From Devosia ginsengisoli (GTDB lineage Bacteria > Pseudomonadota > Alphaproteobacteria > Rhizobiales > Devosiaceae): a DNA stretch of 64,000 nucleotides. The DNA lies in assembly GCF_024707105.1 (NCBI RefSeq), contig NZ_JANQAJ010000009.1:1-64000 (forward strand). Direction: 5' to 3'. Positions 54,201 to 63,298 of this stretch are shown here, piece by piece. The position numbers were made by a program, and so were the translations under genes. The first letter of the stretch is position 1, and each line of letters begins with the position of its first letter. The notes under the pieces are model-generated. The model saw nothing but the letters and a program-made list of their open reading frames with translations, did not search any database and was not told the origin of the DNA.

Positions 54201-54287
54201 GGAATAGAGTTGTTCGATGTAGTCGGCGTTCCCACCATAGAGGAACGAAGTCAGCAAGAACGTGTCGTTCTTTTCCTGTCGTGTCAT
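51285..54287 (-). CDS. sucA: 2-oxoglutarate dehydrogenase E1 SucA
   Basis: A 1000-residue thiamine-diphosphate enzyme. The start ATG 54287 (MTRQEKNDTFLLTSFLYGGN) is the alphaproteobacterial N-terminus; the open frame to 54479 is not conserved. MAHRGRLNVLTQVMQKPHR, HLGASSDREFDGKKVHLSLT, LIHGDAAFAGQGVIAECLGL and the ThDP motif in VDMFCYRRFGHNEGDEPSFT are intact. It decarboxylates 2-oxoglutarate and passes succinyl to SucB. Confidence 0.95.
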   Translation of the reverse strand: MTRQEKNDTFLLTSFLYGGNADYIEQLYSRYKTDPSSVDETWKSFFSKLDDGEGVAQQNAEGPSWSRKDWPQSANGELVSALDGNWGEIAIKTEKAVAKKAEALGVAKSSVADVLQATRDSIRAIMMIRAYRMRGHLHADLDPLKMMEEEPAPELDPASYGFTEADYSRKIFIDNYLGLEYATIPEMLTILKRTYCGTLGIEFMHISDPEAKQWIQERIEGPDKEITFTAEGKKAILSKLIEAEGFEKYIDVKYTGTKRFGLDGGESTIPALEQIIKRGGALGIKDIVLGMAHRGRLNVLTQVMQKPHRALFHEFKGGAFYPDDVEGSGDVKYHLGASSDREFDGKKVHLSLTANPSHLEIVDPVVLGKSRAKQDQHIAPDGKLVNIAVDGKPDRSTVLPLLIHGDAAFAGQGVIAECLGLSGLKGHRTGGSIHFVINNQIGFTTSPMYSRSSPYPTDVAKMIEAPVFHVNGDDPEAVVFAAKVAVEYRQKFGKPVVIDMFCYRRFGHNEGDEPSFTQPLMYSRIRSHKSTLELYSEKLVAEGLLMAEEVEKLKAGWRAHLESEFEAGQDYRPNKADWLDGAWKDFKQAEQEGPRRGQTGVEIDRLTRIGTALTQIPEGFNVHKTVKRFMDNRLAAIESGEGIDWATAEALAFGTLVTDGHPVRLSGQDVERGTFSQRHSVLNDQLEDNKTYTPLNNLDPEQCRYEVINSMLSEEAVLGFEYGYSLAEPKALTIWEAQFGDFVNGAQVVIDQFISSGERKWFRMSGLVMLLPHGYEGQGPEHSSARPERFLQLCAEDNMQVANCTTPANYFHVLRRQMERNFRKPLILMTPKSLLRHKRATSGLAEMGPDSCFHRLLWDDAEAPGVPKTSIKLAADDNIRRVVLCTGKVYYDLLEDREKKGINDVYLLRIEQLYPFPAKALLDELSRFKNAEIIWCQEEPKNMGAWAFIQPYVEWVFDQMGRTGQRVRYTGRPASASTATGLMRTHLAQLQAFLDEALGQ

Positions 54288-54533
54288 CGCTTTTTGTCGC
54301 GAGGCCCACGCCTCGCCATCCTTCTCAACGAACCGGACGTCGGGTCCGGTCTCATGGGCGGTCAAAGTTCCGAGAATATTGACCGCTTTTCCTTTGTATC
54401 TTGTTAAGACTTGCAGCGCTGTTTGGCGCCGCGGCTCACTCGATTGTGTTGCCCACCGCAGACATTGAACGGGTAGCACCGTTCTGTGTCCGAAGCGCGA
54501 CCGACATTGGTCGCATTGTGGGCAGGCTGCTTG
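54288..54533. other. sucD-sucA spacer, non-coding part
   Basis: Together with the repeat at 54534-54629 this makes a 352-base gap. It contains a GCGACC/GGTCGC hairpin (54497-54514) and an AT-richer stretch near 54370-54410. No convincing sigma-70 promoter or conserved gene is visible. Confidence 0.5.
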
Positions 54534-54629
54534 CAGTAGACCTCATGGTGAGCCTGTCGAACCACGAGGTCGTGGCACACTGCCCTCCACTCGCTCAACC
54601 CCATGGTTCGACAAGCTCACCATGAGGTT
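54534..54629. repeat. intergenic palindromic repeat, family A (copy 4)
   Basis: Opens TAGACCTCATGGTGAGCCTG and closes GACAAGCTCACCATGAGGTT, so the two ends pair over about 20 bases. Located just downstream of sucD. Confidence 0.85.
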
Positions 54630-54639
54630 TCCACGGCTT

Positions 54640-55545
54640 TCAGCCCTTCAGCACTTCCGCCAGCGTCGCGCCGATGCGGGCCGGCGAGGCCGAGACGCAG
54701 ATCCCGGCCGCTTCCATCGCCGCGATCTTTTCCTCGGCGCCGCCCTTACCACCCGAAATTACGGCGCCAGCATGGCCCATCGTGCGGCCCGGAGGGGCCG
54801 TGCGGCCGGCGATGAACCCGGCCATGGGCTTCTTGCGGCCGCGCTTGGCCTCGTCGATCAGGAATTGGGCTGCGTCTTCCTCGGCCGAACCGCCGATTTC
54901 GCCGATCATGACGATCGACTTGGTAGCTTCGTCGGCGAGGAACATTTCAAGCATGTCGATGAACTCAGTACCCTTGACCGGGTCGCCGCCAATACCGACG
55001 GCAGTGGTCTGGCCAAGGCCTTCATTGGTGGTCTGAAACACTGCTTCATAGGTAAGCGTGCCCGAGCGGGAAACAATGCCCACCGAGCCCTTGGAAAAGA
55101 TCGAGCCCGGCATGATACCGATCTTGCATTCTTCCGGCGTCAGCACGCCCGGGCAGTTCGGCCCGATGAGCCGCGACTTCGACTTGTCGAGCTTGGCCTT
55201 GACCCGAACCATGTCGAGCACAGGCACACCTTCGGTGATGCAGACGATGAGCGGGATTTCCGCATCGATCGCTTCCTCGATGGCAGCAGCGGCGCCGGCC
55301 GGCGGCACATAGATCACGCTGGCATTGGCGCCGGTGCGCTCCTTGCCCTCGGCCACCGAGGCGAAGATCGGAAGCTCCGTACCATCCACGCCAGAGGACC
55401 AGGTCTCGCCACCCTTCTTGGGATGGGTGCCGCCCACCATCTTGGTGCCGTAATAGGCCAGCGCCTGTTCGGTATGGAACGTGCCGGTCTTGCCGGTCAG
55501 GCCCTGTACGAGAACGCGGGTGTCTTTGTTGACGAGGATGGACAT
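54640..55545 (-). CDS. sucD: succinyl-CoA synthetase alpha subunit SucD
   Basis: A 301-residue protein. CoA-binding Rossmann part [40 protein letters not shown] and the phosphohistidine loop [20 protein letters not shown] (His in MGHAGAV) are intact. Unusually, a secreted-protein gene separates it from sucC. Confidence 0.95.
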   Translation of the reverse strand: MSILVNKDTRVLVQGLTGKTGTFHTEQALAYYGTKMVGGTHPKKGGETWSSGVDGTELPIFASVAEGKERTGANASVIYVPPAGAAAAIEEAIDAEIPLIVCITEGVPVLDMVRVKAKLDKSKSRLIGPNCPGVLTPEECKIGIMPGSIFSKGSVGIVSRSGTLTYEAVFQTTNEGLGQTTAVGIGGDPVKGTEFIDMLEMFLADEATKSIVMIGEIGGSAEEDAAQFLIDEAKRGRKKPMAGFIAGRTAPPGRTMGHAGAVISGGKGGAEEKIAAMEAAGICVSASPARIGATLAEVLKG

Positions 55546-55608
55546 CTATTTCTCTTTCGTCTCTGGGCGCGCGGCGCCATTCGCCTGCCGGGGCAAGGCG
55601 CCGTTGAA

Positions 55609-56136
55609 CTAGTCGGCCGTTGTGGCCTTGGGTGTGATGATGGATAGCTGGATCACGAATGTATCCTGGGCCAGGTGGGCCAATAGCAGCCGGTTCTTGT
55701 CGGTAGTGCCGGTGAGGCTGGCAAAGGTGCCGTCGCCGTTCTGGATCGCCTCGCCCTCGTAGCGGTCCAGATTCTGGAGCGCCTGCACCTGGCCATCGGC
55801 ATTGCCGGTGACATCGCTGACATCGATGCGGCAATAGCCGAAGGTGAGGTTGGGGTAACTTTCGACCAGGGCGAACATGGAGGCATAGCCGATGCCCGGC
55901 AGGTCCTTGCTGCCCGAATAGGCGCGCACATAGGGGCTTTCCCCACCATCGTCATAGGCATCCCAGCCCTTCTCGATGGCCGCTTCCACCGCCAGCACAT
56001 CGCCGGCAGCAAAGGTCTCGCACATTTCGAGCGCCTGCACGCTCTGCGGCTCGACGCCCGGCTTGGTCTTGCCCTGCGCCACCACCGGGGTGGCGCAGAG
56101 CGCAAGGGCAGCGATGAGGGCGAGACCGGCGCGCAT
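55609..56136 (-). CDS. secreted protein of unknown function inside the sucCD operon
   Basis: A 175-residue protein. ATG 56136 gives a signal peptide [20 protein letters not shown] followed by [20 protein letters not shown]. The mature chain has two Cys (EMCETF, FGYCRID), and the end is ...[20 protein letters not shown]. No domain recognised. It begins four bases after the sucC stop and ends 63 bases before sucD, so it must be cotranscribed with both. Its size and two-Cys pattern recall the secreted genes between sucB and lpdA. Confidence 0.75.
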   Translation of the reverse strand: MRAGLALIAALALCATPVVAQGKTKPGVEPQSVQALEMCETFAAGDVLAVEAAIEKGWDAYDDGGESPYVRAYSGSKDLPGIGYASMFALVESYPNLTFGYCRIDVSDVTGNADGQVQALQNLDRYEGEAIQNGDGTFASLTGTTDKNRLLLAHLAQDTFVIQLSIITPKATTAD

Positions 56137-56140
56137 CGCG

Positions 56141-57335
56141 CTAGCCCTGCACCGCCTTGACGATCTTCTGGGCGGCATCGTCCAGGTCGTCGGCCGAGAT
56201 GACGTTGAGGCCGGACTGGTCGAGGATGGCCTTGCCTTCCTTCACATTGGTGCCTTCGAGGCGAACCACCAGCGGCACCTGCAGGCCTACTTCCTTGACC
56301 GCGGCGATCACGCCTTCGGCGATCACGTCGCAGCGCATGATGCCGCCGAAGATGTTGACCAGAATGCCCTTCACTGCCGGATCGGCTGTGATGATCTTGA
56401 AGGCGGCCGTGACCTTTTTCCTTGGAGGCGCCACCGCCCACATCGAGGAAATTGGCCGGCTCGGCGCCGTAGAGCTTGATGATGTCCATGGTGGACATGG
56501 CCAGGCCCGCGCCATTGACCATGCAGCCGATATTGCCGTCGAGCGCCACATAGGCGAGGTCGAACTTGGACGCCTCGATTTCCTTAGCGTCTTCCTCGGA
56601 GAGGTCGCGCAGGTCCTTGAGTTCTTCGTGGCGGAAGGCAGCATTGTTGTCGAAGCTGACCTTGGCATCGAGCACGCGCAGGTGGCCGTCGGTCATCACG
56701 ATCAGCGGATTCACTTCCAACAGGCTCATGTCGGTTTCGGTGAACGCCTTGTAGAGGATCGGGAAGAGCTTGGCCGCATCGGCCCTGGCATCGCCCTCGA
56801 GCTTGAGCGCGGCGACGATCTCGGCCACGTCCTTTTCGGTGACGCCGGCAACCGGATCGATATCGACGGCGATGATCTTTTCGGGCGTATCATGCGCCAC
56901 GGCCTCGATATCCATGCCGCCTTCAGTGGAGACAACGAAGGAAACCCGGCCGGTAGTGCGATCGACCAGCAGCGAGCAGTAGAGCTCGCGGGCGATATCG
57001 GCGCCGTCCTCGATATAGAGGCGGTTGACCTGCTTGCCGGCTTCGCCGGTCTGCTTGGTCACCAGCGTGTTGCCCAGCATTTCCCTGGCATTGGCCACGA
57101 CGTCCGCGACGGACTTGGCGAGGCGCACGCCGCCCTTGGCGTCGGGACCCAGTTCCTTGAACTTGCCCTTGCCACGCCCGCCGGCATGGATCTGGCTCTT
57201 GACCACATAGAGCGGGCCGGGCAGCGACTTCGCCGCAGCTTCGGCTTCATCGGCCGAAAAAATCGCGACGCCCGCGGCAACCGGGGCGCCATAGCCTTTC
57301 AGCAGCTCTTTGGCCTGGTGTTCATGGATATTCAT
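56141..57335 (-). pseudogene. sucC: succinyl-CoA synthetase beta subunit SucC, frameshifted as sequenced
   Basis: A 397-residue ATP-grasp enzyme once one base is removed. The first frame runs [20 protein letters not shown] through [20 protein letters not shown] and [12 protein letters not shown]; the second continues [36 protein letters not shown] and [20 protein letters not shown]. The break is a TTTTT run (56415-56419) with one base too many. SucC is needed for the TCA cycle and every other gene of the cluster is intact, so a sequencing indel is the best explanation. Confidence 0.92.
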
Positions 57336-57377
57336 GTCTGGTCCCCTTGGATGGGTGTTCGGCCGGGGCCGAAAGAA

Positions 57378-57471
57378 CAGTAGCCCTCATGGTGAGCTTG
57401 TCGAACCACGAGGGCGTACCACTATGTTGCCACGACCTCGTCCTTCGACAAGCTCAGGATGAGGTCTACTG
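57378..57471. repeat. intergenic palindromic repeat, family A (copy 5)
   Basis: Opens CCTCATGGTGAGCTTGTCGA and closes CAAGCTCAGGATGAGGTCTA, with inner CACGAGG and CGACCTCG. It occupies most of the mdh-sucC spacer. Confidence 0.85.
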
Positions 57472-57477
57472 ATAGTC

Positions 57478-58446
<969 letters not shown>

Positions 58447-58581
58447 TCATCCCAGACTGCGTTGAATTGGCGCACGTCTTAACCCTGTCGGTCGGGAGGG
58501 GCAAGTGAACCGTTCGTCGTAAAGCGGATTTGGCCCTTGCTGATGGGCGAAGGGGTGGTGCCGGATAGGCAAGTGCACGCC

Positions 58582-59730
58582 CTAACCTGCAGCTTCGCTC
58601 TCCACCTCTCGCAAGCCCTTGCCCAGATAGTCCTCGGACTGCATCTCATCGAGCCGCGACACGGTGCGCTGGAATTCGAAGGCTGTCCTGTCGTCCTTGC
58701 CCAGTTGCTCCAGCGGCACGGCGAAGCTGGCGCCCAGTTTCACGCCGCGATCATAGAGATTGTCGATCAGGAGGATGAACCGCTTGGCCGCGTCCGACAT
58801 GGTGCGGCCCATCTGCGGCACGTCGTCGATGATGATGGAGTCGAACTGATGGGCGATGCGCACGAAATCGCGCGAACCTAGCGGTTTCTGGCAGAGATCG
58901 GCAAAGCCGAAGCGCGCCGCGCCCATGGCCATTGAGGGCACCGGGATTTCCCGCCCGATGCTTTCCACCACGCCGGGATGGCCCGGCTCACCCCCGGTGA
59001 TACGCAGCCAGAGCCGATCCATCTCGCCCCGCACTTCGGGCCCCGTGCCGAAGGCATAGACATGCTGGCCGGCAAATTTCATGCGGCGATAGTCGCGCGC
59101 CGCCGGCAGGGCCGCAACCGTGACATGGCTTTTGAGCAGGTCGATGAAAGGCAGGAAGAGCTGGCGGTTGAGGCCGTCCTTGTAAAGCTCGTCGGGCACC
59201 ACATTGGACGTCGCCACCAGCGTTACGCCATTGGCAAAGAGCTTGTCGAACAGCCGATAGAGCAGCATGGCATTGGTAATGTCATGCACATGGAATTCGT
59301 CGAGGCAGAGCAGGCGCAGGCCAGATTTGACGATGGGCTTGACCACCGCCTCGACCGGGTCGGCATCCTTGCCTTTCTTGCTCTTGCGGAAGGCGGCCAT
59401 GCCGGCATGGATATCGTCCATGAATTCATGGAAATGCACGCGCCGCTTCTGCTTGATCGGCACGGCGGCGAAGAACAGGTCCATCAGCATGGTCTTGCCG
59501 CGCCCCACCTCGCCATGGAGATAGAGCCCGCGCACTGGCTCGCCCTTGTCGAAGAGCTTGCCCAGCAGGCCCTTGGGACGTTCGGCAGAAACTTCGGCCA
59601 GCACCGTATCGAGCAGCATCGCCGCCTCGTGCTGCGCCGGATCGGCCACCAGCACGCCACGCGCCGCCAGTTCCTCATAGGCAGAGGTGACGGGGCCGGT
59701 TTTGATCTGGTTGGAAACTTCGGAGCTCAA
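58582..59730 (-). CDS. zapE: cell division ATPase ZapE (AFG1-like)
   Basis: A 382-residue AFG1-family P-loop ATPase. Walker A is GLYLHGEVGRGKTMLMDLFF, Walker B LLCLDEFHVHDITNAMLLYR, and further motifs are LVATSNVVPDELYKDGLNRQ and DRGVKLGASFAVPLEQL. In E. coli ZapE joins the Z-ring late in division. In alphaproteobacteria this gene commonly neighbours mdh. Confidence 0.92.
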   Translation of the reverse strand: MSSEVSNQIKTGPVTSAYEELAARGVLVADPAQHEAAMLLDTVLAEVSAERPKGLLGKLFDKGEPVRGLYLHGEVGRGKTMLMDLFFAAVPIKQKRRVHFHEFMDDIHAGMAAFRKSKKGKDADPVEAVVKPIVKSGLRLLCLDEFHVHDITNAMLLYRLFDKLFANGVTLVATSNVVPDELYKDGLNRQLFLPFIDLLKSHVTVAALPAARDYRRMKFAGQHVYAFGTGPEVRGEMDRLWLRITGGEPGHPGVVESIGREIPVPSMAMGAARFGFADLCQKPLGSRDFVRIAHQFDSIIIDDVPQMGRTMSDAAKRFILLIDNLYDRGVKLGASFAVPLEQLGKDDRTAFEFQRTVSRLDEMQSEDYLGKGLREVESEAAG

Positions 59731-59749
59731 GTGACGCGTATTCTCAAAG

Positions 59750-59837
59750 TAGACCTCATCCTGAGCCTGTCGAAGGACGAGGTCGTGGCAAGATCGGCAT
59801 GCCCGACCTCGTGGTTCGACGGGCTCACCATGAGGTC
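59750..59837. repeat. intergenic palindromic repeat, family A (copy 6)
   Basis: Opens AGACCTCATCCTGAGCCTGT and closes ACGGGCTCACCATGAGGTCT, an inverted copy relative to the others. Located between the Omp19-like gene and zapE. Confidence 0.85.
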
Positions 59838-59867
59838 TCGGAAATTGTGGTATAGCCGGAAAGAATA

Positions 59868-59894
59868 GAAGCCGGCCATTTGCGGGCCGGCTTC
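59868..59894 (-). terminator. terminator after the Omp19-like gene
   Basis: Perfect GAAGCCGGCC / GGCCGGCTTC stem with a seven-base loop; on the minus strand followed by TATTCTTT. Confidence 0.8.
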
Positions 59895-59903
59895 ACCGAA
59901 AAC

Positions 59904-60503
59904 CTAGCGGGACATCGAGATGGCCTGGCCACCGCCCATCGTGCCGATATAGCGGCCGCCTGACGGAGCGAGGAAGGCGGCGATATTGCCGTTTTCATCA
60001 TAGAGCTGGAGTTGGCTGCCCACCTGCTGCCAGCCGGTGACAGAAGCGATCTGCGGCACGGTGCAGCCCGGCGCCGAGGCGCGGTAGTAGCTGGTGCCGG
60101 TCTTGGCGGTCATCGGCAGGTTGATGCGGCAGGTCGCGGCGCCCGCCACGACGTTCCACACACCTTCCGGACCGGCGCTCATGCCGCCCGCAACCGGCTG
60201 GGCCAGCGGATCGAGCGAAACGATGGAGGGCAAAGTACCCGGCGCGGTCGCGGCCGTCTGCGTAGCGGGAACACCGCCCAGCACCGGCTGGCCGGAAAGG
60301 CCGGGCGCCGGCGTACCGGTCGCGCCGATGGCAGGCAAAGTGCCCTGCTGTACTGTGGAGTTCTGCACCGGCTGCAACTGCTGGGGCTGACCAATCGTGT
60401 TGAGATTGGCCGTATTGGACCCGGTGGACTGGCATGCGGCCAGCACAACGGCGATTGCCGCCACGCCCACCGCGGACAACGATCCGCGCATCCAATCCGT
60501 CAT
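59904..60503 (-). CDS. Omp19-like outer-membrane lipoprotein with AprI/Inh protease-inhibitor domain
   Basis: About 199 residues from ATG 60503 (MTDWMRGSLSAVG). The lipobox VVLAACQS is followed by a disordered Gln/Thr/Pro-rich linker (about 30-110) and an Inh beta-barrel beginning GPEGVWNVVAGAATCRINLP, with a second Cys in SAPGCTVPQI and the closing FLAPSGGRYIGTM. This order matches Brucella Omp19 and relatives, which inhibit host or own proteases at the cell surface. Confidence 0.82.
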   Translation of the reverse strand: MTDWMRGSLSAVGVAAIAVVLAACQSTGSNTANLNTIGQPQQLQPVQNSTVQQGTLPAIGATGTPAPGLSGQPVLGGVPATQTAATAPGTLPSIVSLDPLAQPVAGGMSAGPEGVWNVVAGAATCRINLPMTAKTGTSYYRASAPGCTVPQIASVTGWQQVGSQLQLYDENGNIAAFLAPSGGRYIGTMGGGQAISMSR

Positions 60504-60627
60504 AGGTTTCCGCTCCTGCCCCAGGGGGCTTAACAAAGGTTAACAGCTTGGTTGGCTTATAACCAAACACCACGCTGCGTTCAACCGCCCGGCCCGCACT
60601 GTCAGCAGGACTTAGCAATGTGGCGTT

Positions 60628-60861
60628 TTAGCGGTCGGAGGCCGCCATTTCTTTCAACAAGTCTTCCGCCAGGGCGGTGGCATCGCGCGCTTCTTCTTCG
60701 GGCACCTGCACCGGAACACCCTCAGGCCCGAACAGATTCGTCATCCCCGGCAGGCCGCCATCGCCCTGCTCCAGCGGATTGAAGCCATAGGCCCGCAGCG
60801 CCACCACCAGCGCCCGCGCCTGCGACGGATTTTTGACATGGGCGATGATCTGGTAGGTCAT
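60628..60861 (-). CDS. DUF2007-like small protein
   Basis: A 77-residue protein from ATG 60861, six bases after GGGGAG. MTYQIIAHVKNPSQARALVV, ALRAYGFNPLEQGDGGLPGM and VPVQVPEEEARDATALAEDL form a beta-alpha-beta ferredoxin-like fold of the putative signal-transducing DUF2007 type (PII-like size). Function unknown. The frame remains open to 60972, but that part lacks a start signal. Confidence 0.65.
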   Translation of the reverse strand: MTYQIIAHVKNPSQARALVVALRAYGFNPLEQGDGGLPGMTNLFGPEGVPVQVPEEEARDATALAEDLLKEMAASDR

Positions 60862-61061
60862 GGGCAACTCCCCGCGATTGAGGGACGATCCTGACTGCAC
60901 GCAGCCGATCCCGCAAGCGCTCAGCGTGCGATCACCCCCCACCCTTGCCAAGCCGTCACCAAAGTGTTGCACTCAGCCAAGCCGCTTCACTTCATGGTGA
61001 TTTGCCGGCCCGGACGGCCCAGCGCCTAAACTCCACGCAAACTCGTCTGCCCGGAGACCCG

Positions 61062-62159
61062 ATGGGCGCCTATATTCTCCGCCGCCTGCTGCTGATGATC
61101 CCGACCGTGTTCGGCATCATGGCCATCTCGTTCCTGATCACCCAATTCGCCCCCGGCGGCCCCGTGGAACAGGCGCTGGCCAACCTGTCGGGCCAGAACG
61201 TCTCAATGGCCACGCGCATTACCGGCGATGCGGCGGGCGACTTTGCCGCCCAGCCCGGCCAGGGCGGCAACAAATCGGCCTATCGCGGATCGCAGGGCCT
61301 GTCGCCCGAACTGGTCGCGCGCATCGAAAAGCAGTTCGGCTTCGACAAGCCCCCGCTCGAGCGCTTCGGCATGATGATCTGGAACTATCTGCGCTTCGAT
61401 TTCGGCGACAGCTATTACCGCGATATCTCGGTCATCGACCTGATCAAGGAGAAGATGCCGGTCTCCATTTCGCTCGGCCTGTGGATGACGCTCATCGCCT
61501 ATGGCATCTCCATCCCCCTCGGTATCAGGAAGGCCGTCACCGACGGCTCTCGCTTCGATGTCTGGACTTCGACCGTGGTCATCATGGGCTATGCCATTCC
61601 CGGTTTCCTGATCGCCATCGCGCTGATCATCCTGTTTGCCGGCGGCAGTTTCTGGTCGGTGTTTCCGCTGCGCGGGCTGACCTCGCCGGGCTTTGACAGC
61701 TTCCCCTGGTGGCGGCAGGTGCTCGACTATTTCTGGCATCTGGTGCTGCCCATCATCTCAATGGGGCTGGGCGCCTTCGCCACCACGACCTTGCTCACCA
61801 AGAATTCGTTCATCGACGAGATCGGCAAGCAATATGTCACCACCGCCCGGGCCAAGGGCCTGACGGAAAACCAGGTGCTCTACCGCCACGTCTTCCGCAA
61901 CGCCATGATGCTGATCATCGCCAGCTTTCCGGCCGCCTTCATCGGCGCCTTCTTCGGCGGCTCGCTGCTGATCGAGACCATTTTCTCGCTCGATGGGCTA
62001 GGCCTGCTCGGCTTCGTGTCGGTCAGCACCCGCGACTATCCGGTGGTGTTCGCCACGCTCTACATTTTCAGCCTGCTCGGCCTCGTCATCGCGCTGATTT
62101 CCGACCTCGCCTATATGTGGGTCGATCCGCGCCTCGATTTCGAAAGCCGCGAAGTATGA
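61062..62159 (+). CDS. yejB: microcin C/oligopeptide ABC transporter permease YejB
   Basis: A 365-residue DppB-type permease starting MGAYILRRLLLMIPTVFGIM after GGAGACC. The YejB-specific insert between helices 1 and 2 (about 40-110: GGPVEQALANLSGQN to QFGFDKPPLERF) is present. The docking loop reads YVTTARAKGLTENQVLYRHV, and the end is LISDLAYMWVDPRLDFE. It imports oligopeptides, and microcin C in E. coli. The next gene overlaps by four bases. Confidence 0.93.
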   Translation: MGAYILRRLLLMIPTVFGIMAISFLITQFAPGGPVEQALANLSGQNVSMATRITGDAAGDFAAQPGQGGNKSAYRGSQGLSPELVARIEKQFGFDKPPLERFGMMIWNYLRFDFGDSYYRDISVIDLIKEKMPVSISLGLWMTLIAYGISIPLGIRKAVTDGSRFDVWTSTVVIMGYAIPGFLIAIALIILFAGGSFWSVFPLRGLTSPGFDSFPWWRQVLDYFWHLVLPIISMGLGAFATTTLLTKNSFIDEIGKQYVTTARAKGLTENQVLYRHVFRNAMMLIIASFPAAFIGAFFGGSLLIETIFSLDGLGLLGFVSVSTRDYPVVFATLYIFSLLGLVIALISDLAYMWVDPRLDFESREV

Positions 62160-63298
62160 GCGAGCTGATGCAGCAGGAAGCAGCAATCGGGGCTTCGCGC
62201 CGTCCCATGCTCAGCCCGCTCAACCGACGGCGGCTCGACAATTTCCGCCGGAACCGGCGGGGCTACTGGTCGCTGTGGATTTTTCTCGTGCTGTTCCTCG
62301 CCGCGCTGGGCTCCGAATTCATCGCCAATGACCGCCCTATCATCGCCTCCTACAAGGGCGAATTGCTGTTCCCGGCCTTCGTCAACTATCCCGAAGCCAA
62401 GTTCGGCGGATTTCTCGCCACCACCAATTATCGCGACGACTTCATCGCCTCCGAGATCGACGCCAATGGGTGGATGGTGTGGCCGCCGGTGCATTTCAGC
62501 TACAACACGGTCGACCGCTATCAGCCCGGCTCGGGCGCGACGCCGCCAACCTGGCTGCTCACCCGCGACGAGGCCTGTGACCGCTATCCGCTGCAAGCCG
62601 CGGATCCCGGCTGCAACTGGGGCAATGCCCACTGGCTGGGCACCGATGGGGAAGCCCATGACGTGCTGGCGCGGCTGCTCTATGGCGTGCGCATCTCTAT
62701 CCTGTTCGGCTTCACGCTGACCATCCTCTCCTCGGTCATCGGGCTGGTTGCCGGGGCGGTACAGGGCTATTTCGGCGGCTGGGTCGACCTCGTTTTCCAG
62801 CGCGTCATCGAAATCTGGACGTCGGTGCCAGCGCTCTATCTGCTGCTGATCGTCTCCAGCGTCATCGCGCCCAGCTTCTGGGTGCTGCTGGGCATATTGC
62901 TGCTGTTTTCCTGGGTGTCGCTGGTGGGGATCGTGCGCGCCGAATTCCTGCGCGGGCGCAATTTCGAATATATCGCCGCCGCCCGCGCCCTCGGCGTTTC
63001 CAACATCACCATCATGTTCCGGCACCTGCTGCCCAATGCCATGGTGGCGACGCTGACCTTCATGCCCTTCATTCTCTCCGGCTCGGTGGTCACGCTGACT
63101 TCGCTGGACCTGCTCGGGCTTGGCCTCGAAGTGGGCACGCCGTCGCTGGGCGACCTGCTCTACCAGGGCAAGGAAAACCTGCAGGCGCCCTGGCTCGGCC
63201 TCACCGGATTTTTCGCCATCGCCGTGCTGATGACCCTGCTGGTCTTCATCGGCGAAGCCGTGCGTGACGCCTTCGATCCACGGAAGGCGATGGGATGA
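62156..63298 (+). CDS. yejE: microcin C/oligopeptide ABC transporter permease YejE
   Basis: A 380-residue DppC-type permease. After helix 1 (WSLWIFLVLFLAALGSEFIA) comes the long YejE periplasmic insert (about 55-170) with LLFPAFVNYPEAKFGGFLAT, YQPGSGATPPTWLLTRDE and a Cys pair (EACDRYP, DPGCNWG). The docking loop is FEYIAAARALGVSNITIMFR. Coupled to yejB and yejF by ATGA overlaps. Confidence 0.93.
   Translation: MSELMQQEAAIGASRRPMLSPLNRRRLDNFRRNRRGYWSLWIFLVLFLAALGSEFIANDRPIIASYKGELLFPAFVNYPEAKFGGFLATTNYRDDFIASEIDANGWMVWPPVHFSYNTVDRYQPGSGATPPTWLLTRDEACDRYPLQAADPGCNWGNAHWLGTDGEAHDVLARLLYGVRISILFGFTLTILSSVIGLVAGAVQGYFGGWVDLVFQRVIEIWTSVPALYLLLIVSSVIAPSFWVLLGILLLFSWVSLVGIVRAEFLRGRNFEYIAAARALGVSNITIMFRHLLPNAMVATLTFMPFILSGSVVTLTSLDLLGLGLEVGTPSLGDLLYQGKENLQAPWLGLTGFFAIAVLMTLLVFIGEAVRDAFDPRKAMG

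Noticed and set aside
51330..54407. 1025-codon open frame on the plus strand
   Set aside because: It is antisense to the whole of sucA. Its His/Arg/Leu-rich translation resembles no protein and is a by-product of high GC and codon bias.
61709..63298. 529-codon version of the YejE gene
   Set aside because: The first 149 codons lie within yejB in another frame. The family N-terminus starts at ATG 62156, overlapping the yejB stop as ATGA.
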